A stretch of DNA of 64,000 bases from Streptomyces sp. Tu 3180 (GTDB lineage Bacteria; Actinomycetota; Actinomycetes; Streptomycetales; Streptomycetaceae): positions 6,984,001 to 7,048,000 of the forward strand of contig NZ_WOXS01000002.1 in NCBI RefSeq assembly GCF_009852415.1, in the 5' to 3' direction. Below are positions 1 to 8,532 of this stretch, in pieces. Within the stretch, counting starts at the first letter, position 1, and every line of letters begins with the position of its first letter. The notes beneath the pieces were generated by a model. It had not been told where the DNA came from, ran no database searches, and saw only the letters and a list, made by a program, of their open reading frames with translations. Position numbers and translations under genes: made by a program.

Positions 1-43
1 CGCGGTTCTGCACATGAGGCACCGCCGTGTGCGGGCCGAGACA

Positions 44-86
44 CCGCGGCCCCCCGTGCCCGTGTACGGGGCGCAGGGGGCCGCGG
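44..86. terminator. Rho-independent-like hairpin after the MFS gene
   Basis: An 11-bp perfect outer stem (CCGCGGCCCCC at 44-54 against 76-86) encloses a second imperfect GC stem. It lies just downstream of the stop codon of the minus-strand transporter gene ending at 104. There is no clear U-tract, as is common for Streptomyces terminators. Confidence 0.55.
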
Positions 87-103
87 CGGGGCGCCCGGAC
101 GGT

Positions 104-1516
104 TCAGGAGGCCGTGGTGGCGGCGCGGTCCTCGTCCCGGGCGGGGGCGGTGGGGACCTCGCCCGCGTCGAGCGCGACGTCCTTGGTCTCCTTGCCGATC
201 AGCAGCGCGACCAGGGTCAGCAGTGCCATCGCGGAGAGGTAGACCCCGACCAGCCACGGGGAACCGTCACCGGCCTCCCACAGGGCCACCGCTATGAACG
301 GGGCGACGGCCGCGCCGAGGATGGAGCTGACGTTGTACGAGATGCCGGAGCCCGTGTAGCGCACGCTCGTCGGGAAGAGCTCCGGCAGCAGCGCGCCCAT
401 CGGGCCGAAGGTCATGCCCATCAGGGTGAAGCCGAGCACCAGCCACAGCACCACGCCGAGCGTGCCCATGCCGGTCAGCGGCGCCCACGCCAGCCCGAAG
501 ACCAGGATCCCGGCGGTGACCAGGATCAGCGTGCTGCGCCGGCCGTACTTGTCGGCGAGCGGGCCGGAGACCAGGGTGAACACGGCGAAGAACAGCACGC
601 CGAAGATCATCATCAGCACGAAGGTGGTGTAGCTGTACCCGAGGCCCGGCACGGCGGCGTCCTCGGGCGTACGGCCGTAGCTCAGCGAGAACGTGGTCAT
701 CAGGTAGAAGAGCACGTACGTCGCCAGCATGAAGAAGGTGCCGAGGACCAGCTGCTTCCAGTGGCTGCGGAAGACGGTGGCCAGCGGCAGCTTCCGCACC
801 AGCCCGGCCTCGCGGGTCCTGGAGAAGACCGTCGACTCGACCAGGCGCATGCGCACCCACAGGCCGATCGCCACCATCACGGCGGAGAACAGGAACGGCA
901 CGCGCCAGCCCCAGCTCAGGAAGGCCTCCGAGGGCTGCGACGGGTCGGCACCCGCCGTGGACGGCAGCAGTGCGCCGATGATCAGGAAGAGGCCGTTGCC
1001 GATGATGAAGCCGAGCGGGGCGCCCAGCTGCGGGAAGGTGCCGTACAGCGCGCGCTTGTCGCTCGGGGCGTTCTCGGTGGCGACCAGGGCGGCGCCGCTC
1101 CACTCGCCGCCGAGCGCGAAGCCCTGCGCGAGCCGCATCAGCACCAGCAGAGCGGTGGCGATCCAGCCGGCCTGCTCGTAGGTGGGCAGCACGCCGATGA
1201 GGAAGGTGGCGATGCCCATGGTGAGGAGCGAGGCCACCAGCGTGCCCTTGCGGCCGAGCCGGTCGCCGAGGTGTCCGAAGACGACGGCGCCGATCGGGCG
1301 GGCGACCATCGCGGCACCGAACACCGCGAAGGACGACAGCAGCGCCGTGGTCGGGTCGCTGCTCGGGAAGAAGAGCGTGGGGAAGACCAGGACGGCGGCG
1401 GTCGCGTAGATGTAGAAGTCGTAGAACTCGATCGTCGTGCCGATGAGGCTCGCGATGAGGACGCGGGACCGCGAGTTGACGGGGGCCGGGGCCGGACTGC
1501 TGGTTGGTGCGGGCAT
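104..1516 (-). CDS. MFS transporter, metabolite:H+ symporter (MHS) type
   Basis: This is a 470-residue polytopic membrane protein, the usual length for the MHS branch of the major facilitator superfamily, which imports proline/betaine, dicarboxylates, shikimate and similar organic acids by proton symport. The MFS loop motif appears after helix 2 (GHLGDRLGRKGTL) and again in the second half (PLADKYGRRSTL). The segment ALGGEWSGAALVATE is typical of MHS members. The C-terminal tail is short and hydrophilic. It begins ATG (MPAPTSSPAP) and stands alone, divergent from the EF-G-like gene. The 100-155 bp upstream of its start carry two 17-bp direct repeats that may be its operator. The substrate cannot be told from the sequence. 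Confidence 0.88.
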   Translation of the reverse strand: MPAPTSSPAPAPVNSRSRVLIASLIGTTIEFYDFYIYATAAVLVFPTLFFPSSDPTTALLSSFAVFGAAMVARPIGAVVFGHLGDRLGRKGTLVASLLTMGIATFLIGVLPTYEQAGWIATALLVLMRLAQGFALGGEWSGAALVATENAPSDKRALYGTFPQLGAPLGFIIGNGLFLIIGALLPSTAGADPSQPSEAFLSWGWRVPFLFSAVMVAIGLWVRMRLVESTVFSRTREAGLVRKLPLATVFRSHWKQLVLGTFFMLATYVLFYLMTTFSLSYGRTPEDAAVPGLGYSYTTFVLMMIFGVLFFAVFTLVSGPLADKYGRRSTLILVTAGILVFGLAWAPLTGMGTLGVVLWLVLGFTLMGMTFGPMGALLPELFPTSVRYTGSGISYNVSSILGAAVAPFIAVALWEAGDGSPWLVGVYLSAMALLTLVALLIGKETKDVALDAGEVPTAPARDEDRAATTAS

Positions 1517-1616
1517 TTCACGGTCTTTCCAGGGGGGAACGGTCGCCGGTGGCGTGCGCCGACGGCCCGCACGGCGCCACGCGTCCTCGGGGAGGGCCGC
1601 GCGAACAGTGTGGGCC

Positions 1617-1671
1617 GTACAACGATCTCAGACATCTCATCAATCAGGAACGTTGTACCAAGATCTGAGAC
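1617..1671 (-). promoter_or_regulatory. Pair of 17-bp repeats, candidate operator upstream of the MFS gene
   Basis: GTACAACGATCTCAGAC (1617-1633) and GTACCAAGATCTGAGAC (1655-1671) match at 14 of 17 positions and are 38 bp apart start to start. Mirror-image parts (GTACAACG at 1617-1624, CGTTGTAC at 1651-1658) add dyad symmetry. The 1517-1993 intergenic region is otherwise featureless apart from a possible -10 (TACACT, 1708-1713). Paired degenerate sites in a divergent promoter region suggest a GntR- or TetR-like repressor, but no regulator gene adjoins. Confidence 0.4.
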
Positions 1672-1993
1672 GCGCATATTGCGTGGCCCGGCCCTTCCCT
1701 CCGTCCCTACACTCACCGGGCAGGCGCCGCCCTTCGTCGGGTGGTGCGTTCGTGACCAGTGAGGGGAGACCGGCCGTGCGTGACCGCACCGTTGCCGCCG
1801 CTCCCCGTTCCCGGTCCCGTCGGTCCGTGGTGATCCTGGTGTCCCCGGCCGTCCGGTGCCCGCTGCGCGGCCGGCACCGGAGGCCCGTGACGCACGTCTG
1901 ACCCCCGCACCCCCCGTTCGTCGAGGGCGTGCGCCGTCGTGCGCCGGGGAAATCGCGCCGCCCTTTTCCGGAACATCCGAAAGGCCGTGTGCC

Positions 1994-4054
1994 ATGCGCA
2001 CCCCGATGAACGCCGACCCCCTCGCCACCGTCCGCAACCTCGGCATCCTCGCCCACGTCGACGCCGGCAAGACCACCGTCACCGAGCGGATCCTGTACGC
2101 GACCGGCACCACGCACAAGCGCGGGGAGGTCCACGACGGCACCACCGTCACCGACTTCGACCCGCAGGAGCGCGACCGGGGCATCACCATCTTCGCCGCC
2201 GCCGTCAGCTGCGTCTGGGAGGGACACCGCGTCAACCTCATCGACACCCCGGGCCACGTCGACTTCGCCGACGAGGTGGAGCGCTCGCTGCGCGTCCTCG
2301 ACGGCGCGGTCGCCGTGTTCGACGCGGTCGCCGGCGTGGAACCGCAGAGCGAGTCGGTGTGGCGGCAGGCGGACCGGCACGGCGTGCCGCGGATCGCGTT
2401 CGTCAACAAGATGGACCGCGCGGGCGCCGACCTGGACGCGGCCGTCGCGTCGATCCGGGAGCGGCTGCACCCCGCGCCCCTCGCGGTCCAGTTGCCGATC
2501 GGCGCGGAGGACGCCTTCACCGGCGTCGTCGACCTGCTGCGGATGCGGGCGCTGACCTGGAACGGCGACGGCGAGGCCGCCGGCGAGGCCCCGGTGCCGG
2601 AGGAACTGCGCGCCGAGGCCCACCGGCGGCGCCGGCTGCTGGAGGAGGCCGTCGCCGAGCTGCACCCGGGCGCGCTGGAGGAGTTCTGCGACACCGGCTC
2701 GCTCGGCACCGGGACGCTCGTGTCCGCCCTGCGGGACCTGACCCTCGGCGGTGACGCCGTGGTCGTGCTGTGCGGCTCCGCCTACCGCAACCGCGGCGTC
2801 GAACCGCTGCTGGACGCGGTCCTCGCCTACCTGCCGTCACCGCTCGACGTGCCGCCGGTGCGCGCGACGGACGGCGACGGCCGGGAACGGGAGCGGGCCG
2901 CCGACCCGGCGGCACCGCTGGCCGCCCTCGCGTTCAAGGTGAACGCCACCGCCACCGGGCGGCTGACCTACCTGCGCCTGTACGCGGGGACGATGGAGAA
3001 GGGAGACACCGTGTGGGACGCGACCGCGCGCCGCACCGAGCGGATCGGACGGATCCTGCGGGTGCAGGCCGACCGGCACGCACCCGTGGACCGGGCGGTC
3101 GCCGGGGACATCGTCGCCGTGGTCGGACTGAAGTCCGCCCGCGCCGGTTCCACCCTGTGCGCGCCGGACGCCCCGCTGGTCCTGGAGCCTCCGGGCGTCG
3201 CCGAGCCCGTCGTCTCCGTGGCGGTCGAGGCGCTCCGGGGCACCGACACCGGGCGTCTGGCGTCGGTGCTCGGGCGGCTCGCCGAGGAGGACCCGTCACT
3301 GGTCGTGCGCACCGACCCGGAGACCGGCCAGACGGTGCTGTCCGGCATGGGGGAGCTGCACCTGGAGGTCGCGGTGGAGAAGATCCGGCGTGAGCACGGG
3401 CTCGGCGTCAACGTCGGCCGCCCCCGGGTCAGCCACCGGGAGACCGTCGGACGCGGGGTGTCCGGGTTCGTGTTCCGGCACGTCAAACAGGACGGCGGGG
3501 CAGGGCAGTTCGCCCATGTCGTGCTCGACGTCGAGCCGCTGGACACGCCGGAGGCCGGTTTCGCGTTCCGCTCGGTGGTCACCGGCGGGCGGGTGCCGCA
3601 GGAGTACGTCCGCGCGGTCGAGGCCGGCTGCCGGGACGCCCTGGCCGAGGGGCCGCTGGGCGGGCATCCGGTGACGGGTCTGCGGGTCACCCTCACCGAC
3701 GGCTCGACCCATGTGAAGGACTCCTCGGACACCGCCTTCCGCACCGCCGGCCGGTCCGGTCTGCGGGACGCGCTGCGCGCCTGCGCGATGGTCCTGCTGG
3801 AACCGGTCGTGGAGGTCACGGTCACCGTGCCCGAGGACGCGGTGGGCGGGGTGCTCGGCGATCTGGCCGCGCGCCGCGGCCGGGTGACCGGATCGGTCAC
3901 CCGGGCGGGCGCGACGGTCGTCACCGCCACCGTGCCGCTGGCCGAGCTGTTCGGCTACGCGACCCGGCTGCGCAGCCGCACCCAGGGCCGCGGCACCTTC
4001 ACCACCCGGCCGGCCGGCCACGCGCCGGCACCGGCCGCGGCGCCCGCGCGGTAG
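1994..4054 (+). CDS. Elongation factor G paralogue (EF-G-like translational GTPase)
   Basis: A 686-residue protein of EF-G length. All GTPase motifs are visible near the N-terminus: AHVDAGKTT (G1), RDRGITI (G2), DTPGH (G3) and NKMD (G4). EF-G domain II-V features follow, including GMGELHLEV and the C-terminal ferredoxin-like domain (VTVTVPEDAVGGVLGDL). The ATG at 1994 was chosen because a purine-rich GAAAGG lies 8-13 bases upstream and the EF-G fold starts shortly after. The gene is not flanked by rpsL, rpsG or tuf, so this is not the housekeeping str-operon copy but a second EF-G of the kind many streptomycetes carry. Tetracycline-resistance proteins (OtrA/TetM) are related, but the switch and domain II sequences look more like EF-G. 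Its role (back-up translocase, recycling, antibiotic protection) is unknown. Confidence 0.85.
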   Translation: MRTPMNADPLATVRNLGILAHVDAGKTTVTERILYATGTTHKRGEVHDGTTVTDFDPQERDRGITIFAAAVSCVWEGHRVNLIDTPGHVDFADEVERSLRVLDGAVAVFDAVAGVEPQSESVWRQADRHGVPRIAFVNKMDRAGADLDAAVASIRERLHPAPLAVQLPIGAEDAFTGVVDLLRMRALTWNGDGEAAGEAPVPEELRAEAHRRRRLLEEAVAELHPGALEEFCDTGSLGTGTLVSALRDLTLGGDAVVVLCGSAYRNRGVEPLLDAVLAYLPSPLDVPPVRATDGDGRERERAADPAAPLAALAFKVNATATGRLTYLRLYAGTMEKGDTVWDATARRTERIGRILRVQADRHAPVDRAVAGDIVAVVGLKSARAGSTLCAPDAPLVLEPPGVAEPVVSVAVEALRGTDTGRLASVLGRLAEEDPSLVVRTDPETGQTVLSGMGELHLEVAVEKIRREHGLGVNVGRPRVSHRETVGRGVSGFVFRHVKQDGGAGQFAHVVLDVEPLDTPEAGFAFRSVVTGGRVPQEYVRAVEAGCRDALAEGPLGGHPVTGLRVTLTDGSTHVKDSSDTAFRTAGRSGLRDALRACAMVLLEPVVEVTVTVPEDAVGGVLGDLAARRGRVTGSVTRAGATVVTATVPLAELFGYATRLRSRTQGRGTFTTRPAGHAPAPAAAPAR

Positions 4055-4079
4055 TGCGGTAGTGCGGTGACCGGCACGA

Positions 4080-4109
4080 CGGCCCCTCCCGACTCAGTGG
4101 GAGGGGCCG
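4080..4109. terminator. Terminator hairpin between convergent genes (first)
   Basis: A perfect 10-bp stem, GGCCCCTCCC (4081-4090) against GGGAGGGGCC (4099-4108), extended by one C-G pair, with an 8-nt loop. It lies between the convergent EF-G-like and GH55 genes and can act in both directions. Confidence 0.6.
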
Positions 4110-4132
4110 CCACCGGCGCCGCACGGGGCGCG

Positions 4133-4155
4133 CCCGACCGTCGGCGTCGGTCGGG
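4133..4155. terminator. Terminator hairpin between convergent genes (second)
   Basis: CCCGACCG (4133-4140) pairs with CGGTCGGG (4148-4155) across a 7-nt loop, 22 bp from the GH55 stop codon. It is probably the minus-strand terminator. Confidence 0.5.
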
Positions 4156-4176
4156 ACGTGCCCCGGCGGGCCGGGA

Positions 4177-5964
4177 TCAGGGGTAGGACACCACCGTCGA
4201 CGGCACGGTGTTCGTGCCCGAGGTCGGCGCTCCGGTGTCGTTGATGACGCACTCGTACTGCCCGTGTCCGCTCAGCGAGACGACCAGCAGGTGGTGGAAG
4301 CGCACACCGGGCCGGTTCGGGGCGGCGAAGCCGTGGTGCTGGACGATCGTCGGGTCGACGTTGTAGTAGCAGTAACTGCCCATGCCCCAGCCCTCGTGGG
4401 CGGTGACGTGGTCGCCGACCTTGTACGCGGCGTAGCCCTTCAGCGGACCGTTCTGGACGGCGGCCTGGTTCGGGGCGTCGTACGCCTTCTCGTTCTGGAA
4501 GAAGACGGTGCGCCCGCGCTCGCCGTTCCACTGCACGTCGTACTTGTTGAAGTGCTCGACGAACAGGCCGGTCGCGAGGACGTCGTGGCCGTTGACCACG
4601 ACACCGTAGTCGCAGCGGTTGGTCTCCCAGCCCACCCCCTCGCCGTGGTCGGCGCGCCAGACCCAGGTGTGGTCGACGATGGTGTGCCGGGCGTTGATCA
4701 CCATGCTGGTGGTCGCCCTGCCGGGCCCGGCCCCGCCGATCCGGATGAAGACGTCCTGGACGGTGACGGGGTTGGCGGAGTGGTCCCGGGAGGCGCCGGC
4801 CGGCCCGACCTCCAGCAGCACCGGGGAGTTGACCGGCCCGGCGTCGACCAGGAAGCCGGCCAGCCGTACGCCGTCGACGTCGGCGACCTTCAGGGCGGTG
4901 ACGCCGTTGTCGGGGATGAGGGTGGCGTAGCCGAGACCCAGGACGACCGTGTTCGGCCGGTTCACCCGGACCGGCTGGTCGACGTGGTAGATGCCGGGCG
5001 TGAGCAGCAGGTTCAGGCCCTGGTCGAGCGCCTGGTTGAGGGTGGCCGCCGAGTCGCCGGGCCTGGCGACGTAGAAGCGGTCCAGCGGCAGTGAGGTGCC
5101 GCGCGGGGTGCCGTTGCCCCAGGTGACGCCGCGCGCGCCGGTCCGCAGCGCGGGCAGGAAGACGCGGTACCGGTCGCCGTCGAGGTGGAGGAAGGGCTTC
5201 TCGCGGGACAGGGGCGTCGTGTCCAGCGTGGTGTACGGCGGGTTCGGGAAGCTCTGCGCGGGGGCGCCCTCGACGCCGGAGAAGACCATGTTCCACACCG
5301 CGTTGGTCCAGCCGCCGACCGAGCTGTCCCGGGTGTACCACTGCTGCTGCGAGTACGGGCCGACCGTGCCGTCGATCCGGCTGTCGGCGATGTAGCCGCC
5401 GCTCGCCCAGCCGTAGCCGGAGGGAGCGAGATCGAGGCCGCCGCGCACGTGCATCCGGCGGAAGGGGGCCGCCTGGGCGACCGCCCAGCGGTTGGTGCCG
5501 GAGACCGGGACGAGGGCCAGGTTCTCCGCCGAACGCCAGAAGTTCTGCGTGGCGTTGCCGTCGAACCAGCCGGCGTCGACCGTCACGTCGCCGTGGAGGG
5601 TGGTGTCGTCGGGGGAGAGGCCGAGGCCGGAGACGGACGTGTAGAAGCCGATCCGCGCGTTGAGCCCGTGGTAGGCGCCCGGCTTGAAGAGGAACTGGTG
5701 GCGGCCGGTGCCGAACTGCGCCGACTCCTGCCGGGCGAACACCTCGTCCAGCTTGGCCTGGATGCCCGGCGTGGACGGGTCGAAGACGATCACGTTGGGG
5801 CCGAGGTCGCCACCGCCCTTCAGCCGCCGGGGCTTCTTGCGCGCGGCCGGCGCGGCGGACGCCGTGCCGGGCAGGCCGGCCAGCACGGGAACGGCCGCGG
5901 CGGCACCGAGCACGGTACGGCGACCGGGGGCGGACTGCGGAGTCGACGGGGAGTCGGACGTCAT
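4177..5964 (-). CDS. Secreted GH55 exo-beta-1,3-glucanase
   Basis: A 595-residue secreted protein with a twin-arginine signal (GRRTVLGAAAAVPVLAGLPG then ASA-AP). The mature part is a double right-handed beta-helix of glycoside hydrolase family 55, close to Streptomyces laminarinases: GPNVIVFDPSTPGIQ at the start of the first helix, then GWFDGNATQNFW, HGEGVGWETNR, and WNGERG...FFQNEKAYD near the catalytic cleft. Family members release glucose from the non-reducing end of beta-1,3-glucans such as laminarin and fungal walls. The ATG at 5964 has AGGAGA just upstream; the reading frame stays open further upstream but shows no further signal sequence. It is divergent from the sugar importer, with a CebR-type operator 44 bp before its start. 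It should feed glucose and short oligosaccharides to the importer and GH1 enzyme encoded next. Confidence 0.88.
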   Translation of the reverse strand: MTSDSPSTPQSAPGRRTVLGAAAAVPVLAGLPGTASAAPAARKKPRRLKGGGDLGPNVIVFDPSTPGIQAKLDEVFARQESAQFGTGRHQFLFKPGAYHGLNARIGFYTSVSGLGLSPDDTTLHGDVTVDAGWFDGNATQNFWRSAENLALVPVSGTNRWAVAQAAPFRRMHVRGGLDLAPSGYGWASGGYIADSRIDGTVGPYSQQQWYTRDSSVGGWTNAVWNMVFSGVEGAPAQSFPNPPYTTLDTTPLSREKPFLHLDGDRYRVFLPALRTGARGVTWGNGTPRGTSLPLDRFYVARPGDSAATLNQALDQGLNLLLTPGIYHVDQPVRVNRPNTVVLGLGYATLIPDNGVTALKVADVDGVRLAGFLVDAGPVNSPVLLEVGPAGASRDHSANPVTVQDVFIRIGGAGPGRATTSMVINARHTIVDHTWVWRADHGEGVGWETNRCDYGVVVNGHDVLATGLFVEHFNKYDVQWNGERGRTVFFQNEKAYDAPNQAAVQNGPLKGYAAYKVGDHVTAHEGWGMGSYCYYNVDPTIVQHHGFAAPNRPGVRFHHLLVVSLSGHGQYECVINDTGAPTSGTNTVPSTVVSYP

Positions 5965-6007
5965 GGGGCGGCTCTCCTGGTTCAGGAAGTGAACGGTGTG
6001 GGGGAGT

Positions 6008-6021
6008 TGGGAGCGCTCTCT
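6008..6021. promoter_or_regulatory. CebR-type LacI-family operator
   Basis: TGGGAGCGCTCTCT matches 12 of 14 positions of the palindromic CebR box TGGGAGCGCTCCCA that controls cellulose and beta-glucan genes in streptomycetes. It is placed to repress GH55 directly, and possibly the divergent importer. No CebR-like regulator is encoded near it; the LacI protein at 15.8 kb belongs to another locus. Confidence 0.7.
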
Positions 6022-6096
6022 CGCCGCTGAATGGTTCATCCCTGGAACAGATGAGTCAAGAGGTGCGGCGAGAGTTGGGTGAGCCCGTCCAAACCC

Positions 6097-6125
6097 TTGA
6101 CGTGGTCCCGTCCGAAGGTTTAACT
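6097..6125 (+). promoter_or_regulatory. Vegetative-type promoter of the sugar importer operon
   Basis: TTGACG (6097-6102), a 17-bp spacer and TTAACT (6120-6125) form a good HrdB-type promoter about 80 bp before the binding-protein start. The operator at 6008 lies upstream of it. Confidence 0.5.
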
Positions 6126-6208
6126 CACGTCCTAAATTAAGCCATGAGGAACTGTCCTCGGGTCTTCCCGGAGGCAGTCGGCATTCCCGGAAAGGGACAC
6201 CAGGAGCC

Positions 6209-7525
6209 ATGCGCAGCATCCGAGCCGCGGCCACAGGCGCCGTCATCCTGTCTCTCGCACTCGCCGCCTCGGCCTGCGGAGGCGGATCGAGCACCGGCGG
6301 CGGGTCCAACGACTCGCCCGAGGAGCTCACCTACTGGGCGTCCAACCAGGGCGCGAGCATCGAGATCGACAAGAAGGTGCTCCAGCCCGAGCTGGACAAG
6401 TTCGAGAAGCAGACCGGCATCAAGGTCAAGCTGGAGGTCGTCCCCTGGTCCGACCTGCTCAACCGGATCCTCACCGCGACCACCTCCGGCCAGGGACCGG
6501 ACGTGCTGAACATCGGCAACACCTGGTCCGCCTCGCTCCAGGCGACCGGCGCGCTGCTGCCCTGGGACGCGAAGAACTTCGACAGGATCGGCGGCAAGGA
6601 CCGCTTCGTCGAATCCGCGCTCGGCTCCACCGGCGTCGAGGGCCAGGACCCGGCCGCCGTCCCGCTGTACTCGATGGCGTACGCCCTCTACTACAACAAG
6701 CAGATGTTCGCCGACGCCGGCATCGACGGACCGCCGGCCACCTGGGACGAGCTGGTCGCCGCCGGCAAGAAGCTCTCCAAGGACGGCAAGTGGGGGATCG
6801 GTGTGGAGGGCTCCAACCCCTCCGAGAACATCCACCACGCCTTCGTCTTCGCCAAGCAGCACGGCGCCGACTTCTTCACCGCCGACGGCGAGGCCGACTT
6901 CACCAACGACGGCGTGGTCGCCGCGGTCAAGCAGTACGTCGACCTCATGGCCAAGGACAAGATCATCGCCCCGGGCAACGCCGAGTACGCCCAGAACCAG
7001 TCGGTGAGCGACTTCGCCAAGGGCAGGACCGGCATGCTGCTGTGGCAGTCCGCCTCCGCCAACCTCGAGTCCCAGGGCATGAGCGAGGACGCCTACGGCA
7101 TCGCCCCGGTGCCCGTGCAGTCCGGCACCCCCGGCGCCGGCAAGCAGGTCAACTCGATGGTCGCGGGCATCAACCTCGCCGTCTTCAAGAACAGCGACAA
7201 CCTCGACGGCGCCACGAAGTTCGTGAAGTTCATGACCAGCGACGCCGAGCAGAAGATCCTCAACACCGCCTACAGCTCCATCCCGCCGGTCAAGGCCGCC
7301 CAGCAGGACGCGGCCTTCGACTCACCGGCCGACGCCGTCCTGAAGGACACCCTCGCCAAGAGCGCCGTCGCCCTGCCGCAGGTGCCCGACGAGTCCCAGT
7401 TCGAGACCGCAGTGGGCACGGCCGTCAAGGAACTGTTCGCCGACGCCGCCGCCGGACGCGCGGTGACCACCGCCTCGGTGAAGGCCGCGCTCACCAAGGC
7501 GCAGCAGCAGATGCCCAAGAAGTGA
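6209..7525 (+). CDS. Sugar ABC importer, substrate-binding lipoprotein
   Basis: A 438-residue family 1 (MalE/CUT1-type) extracellular solute-binding protein. The signal peptide ends in a lipobox with Cys23 (LALAASAC), so it is a lipid-anchored protein on the outer face of the membrane. Typical features are the early segment LTYWASNQGASIEIDKKVL, GPDVLNIGNTW, and the long hinge-crossing C-terminal helices. AGGAG lies just before the ATG. It is the first gene of a run with two permeases and a GH1 beta-glucosidase and is divergent from GH55. The context predicts beta-1,3-glucan oligosaccharides (laminaribiose and longer) as ligand. This ligand is inferred from neighbours, not from binding-site residues. 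Confidence 0.88.
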   Translation: MRSIRAAATGAVILSLALAASACGGGSSTGGGSNDSPEELTYWASNQGASIEIDKKVLQPELDKFEKQTGIKVKLEVVPWSDLLNRILTATTSGQGPDVLNIGNTWSASLQATGALLPWDAKNFDRIGGKDRFVESALGSTGVEGQDPAAVPLYSMAYALYYNKQMFADAGIDGPPATWDELVAAGKKLSKDGKWGIGVEGSNPSENIHHAFVFAKQHGADFFTADGEADFTNDGVVAAVKQYVDLMAKDKIIAPGNAEYAQNQSVSDFAKGRTGMLLWQSASANLESQGMSEDAYGIAPVPVQSGTPGAGKQVNSMVAGINLAVFKNSDNLDGATKFVKFMTSDAEQKILNTAYSSIPPVKAAQQDAAFDSPADAVLKDTLAKSAVALPQVPDESQFETAVGTAVKELFADAAAGRAVTTASVKAALTKAQQQMPKK

Positions 7526-7539
7526 GTCCCGACACCGCC

Positions 7540-8532
7540 ATGACCGCCACCGCACCCGCAGCAGAGGCCGCCGTGCGGAAGAGCTCCCCCGGTGCGGCGC
7601 GCGGCCCCCGCCGCCGCCCCGGGCGGATCCGCCGCATCGGACTGCCCTACCTGCTCCTCCTGCCCGCCCTGCTCCTCGAACTCCTGGTCCACCTGGTGCC
7701 GATGGTGATCGGCATCGTGATGAGCTTCAAGGAGCTCACCCAGTTCTACATCCGCGACTGGGGCACCGCCCCCTGGGCCGCCCTGGACAACTACAAGGTG
7801 TCGGTGGACTTCGACGCCCCCGTCGGCGAGGCCCTGCTCCACTCCTTCCTCGTCACGATCGCCTTCACCCTGCTGTCGGTCGGCCTGTGCTGGCTCATCG
7901 GCACGGCCGCCGCGATCTGCCTGCAGGACACCTTCCGCGGCCGCGGCCTGCTGCGCGCCCTGTTCCTGGTCCCGTACGCCCTGCCGGTCTACACGGCCGT
8001 CATCACCTGGGTGTTCATGTTCCAGCACGACAACGGCCTGGTGAACCACGTCCTGCACGACCAGCTCGGCCTCACCGACAAGCCGTCCTTCTGGCTGATC
8101 GGCGACAACAGCTTCGTCGCCCTGCTGACGGTGTCGGTGTGGAAGGGCTGGCCGTTCGCCTTCCTCATCGTGATGGCCGGCCTGCAGAACATCCCCCGCG
8201 AGCTGTACGAGGCCGCCGCCCTCGACGGCGCCGGAATGCTCCAGCAGATCCGCCGCATCACCCTGCCCTCGCTCCGCCCCGTCAACCAGGTGCTGGTCCT
8301 CGTCCTGTTCCTGTGGACGTTCAACGACTTCAACACCCCGTACGTCCTCTTCGGCAAGACCGCCCCCGAGGCCGCGGACCTCATCTCGGTCCACATCTAC
8401 CAGGCGTCCTTCGTCACCTGGAACTTCGGCACCGGTTCCGCGATGTCGGTCCTGCTGCTGCTCTTCCTGCTCGTCGTGACGGGCGCGTACCTCGTGCTCA
8501 CCTCGCGCGGACGGAGGGCCCCGCATGCCTAG
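7540..8532 (+). CDS. Sugar ABC importer, MalF-type permease
   Basis: A 330-residue membrane protein with a basic N-terminal tail and six predicted helices. The ABC-binding EAA loop reads ELYEAAALDGAGMLQQIRRI, as in CUT1 importers. An in-frame GTG at 7522 overlaps the stop of the binding-protein gene and could be the true coupled start; the ATG at 7540 is six codons later and equally possible. No ATPase gene occurs in the cluster, so the importer presumably uses the shared MsiK-type ATPase. Confidence 0.87.
   Translation: MTATAPAAEAAVRKSSPGAARGPRRRPGRIRRIGLPYLLLLPALLLELLVHLVPMVIGIVMSFKELTQFYIRDWGTAPWAALDNYKVSVDFDAPVGEALLHSFLVTIAFTLLSVGLCWLIGTAAAICLQDTFRGRGLLRALFLVPYALPVYTAVITWVFMFQHDNGLVNHVLHDQLGLTDKPSFWLIGDNSFVALLTVSVWKGWPFAFLIVMAGLQNIPRELYEAAALDGAGMLQQIRRITLPSLRPVNQVLVLVLFLWTFNDFNTPYVLFGKTAPEAADLISVHIYQASFVTWNFGTGSAMSVLLLLFLLVVTGAYLVLTSRGRRAPHA

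Noticed and set aside
267..1103. Long open frames antisense to the MFS, EF-G, GH and ABC genes
   Set aside because: Products are dominated by Arg/Pro/Ala/His with no domains; they mirror the third-position GC bias of the real genes on the other strand.
1776..1901. 41-codon frame (GTG start, GAGGGGAG upstream) before the EF-G-like gene
   Set aside because: Arg-rich composition typical of non-coding GC-rich DNA; no conserved feature recognised and the stop is 92 bp from the next gene. A regulatory leader cannot be excluded.
1994..4054. Tetracycline ribosomal protection protein (OtrA/TetM)
   Set aside because: GTPase and domain II-V motifs are those of EF-G, and no resistance or antibiotic cluster is nearby.
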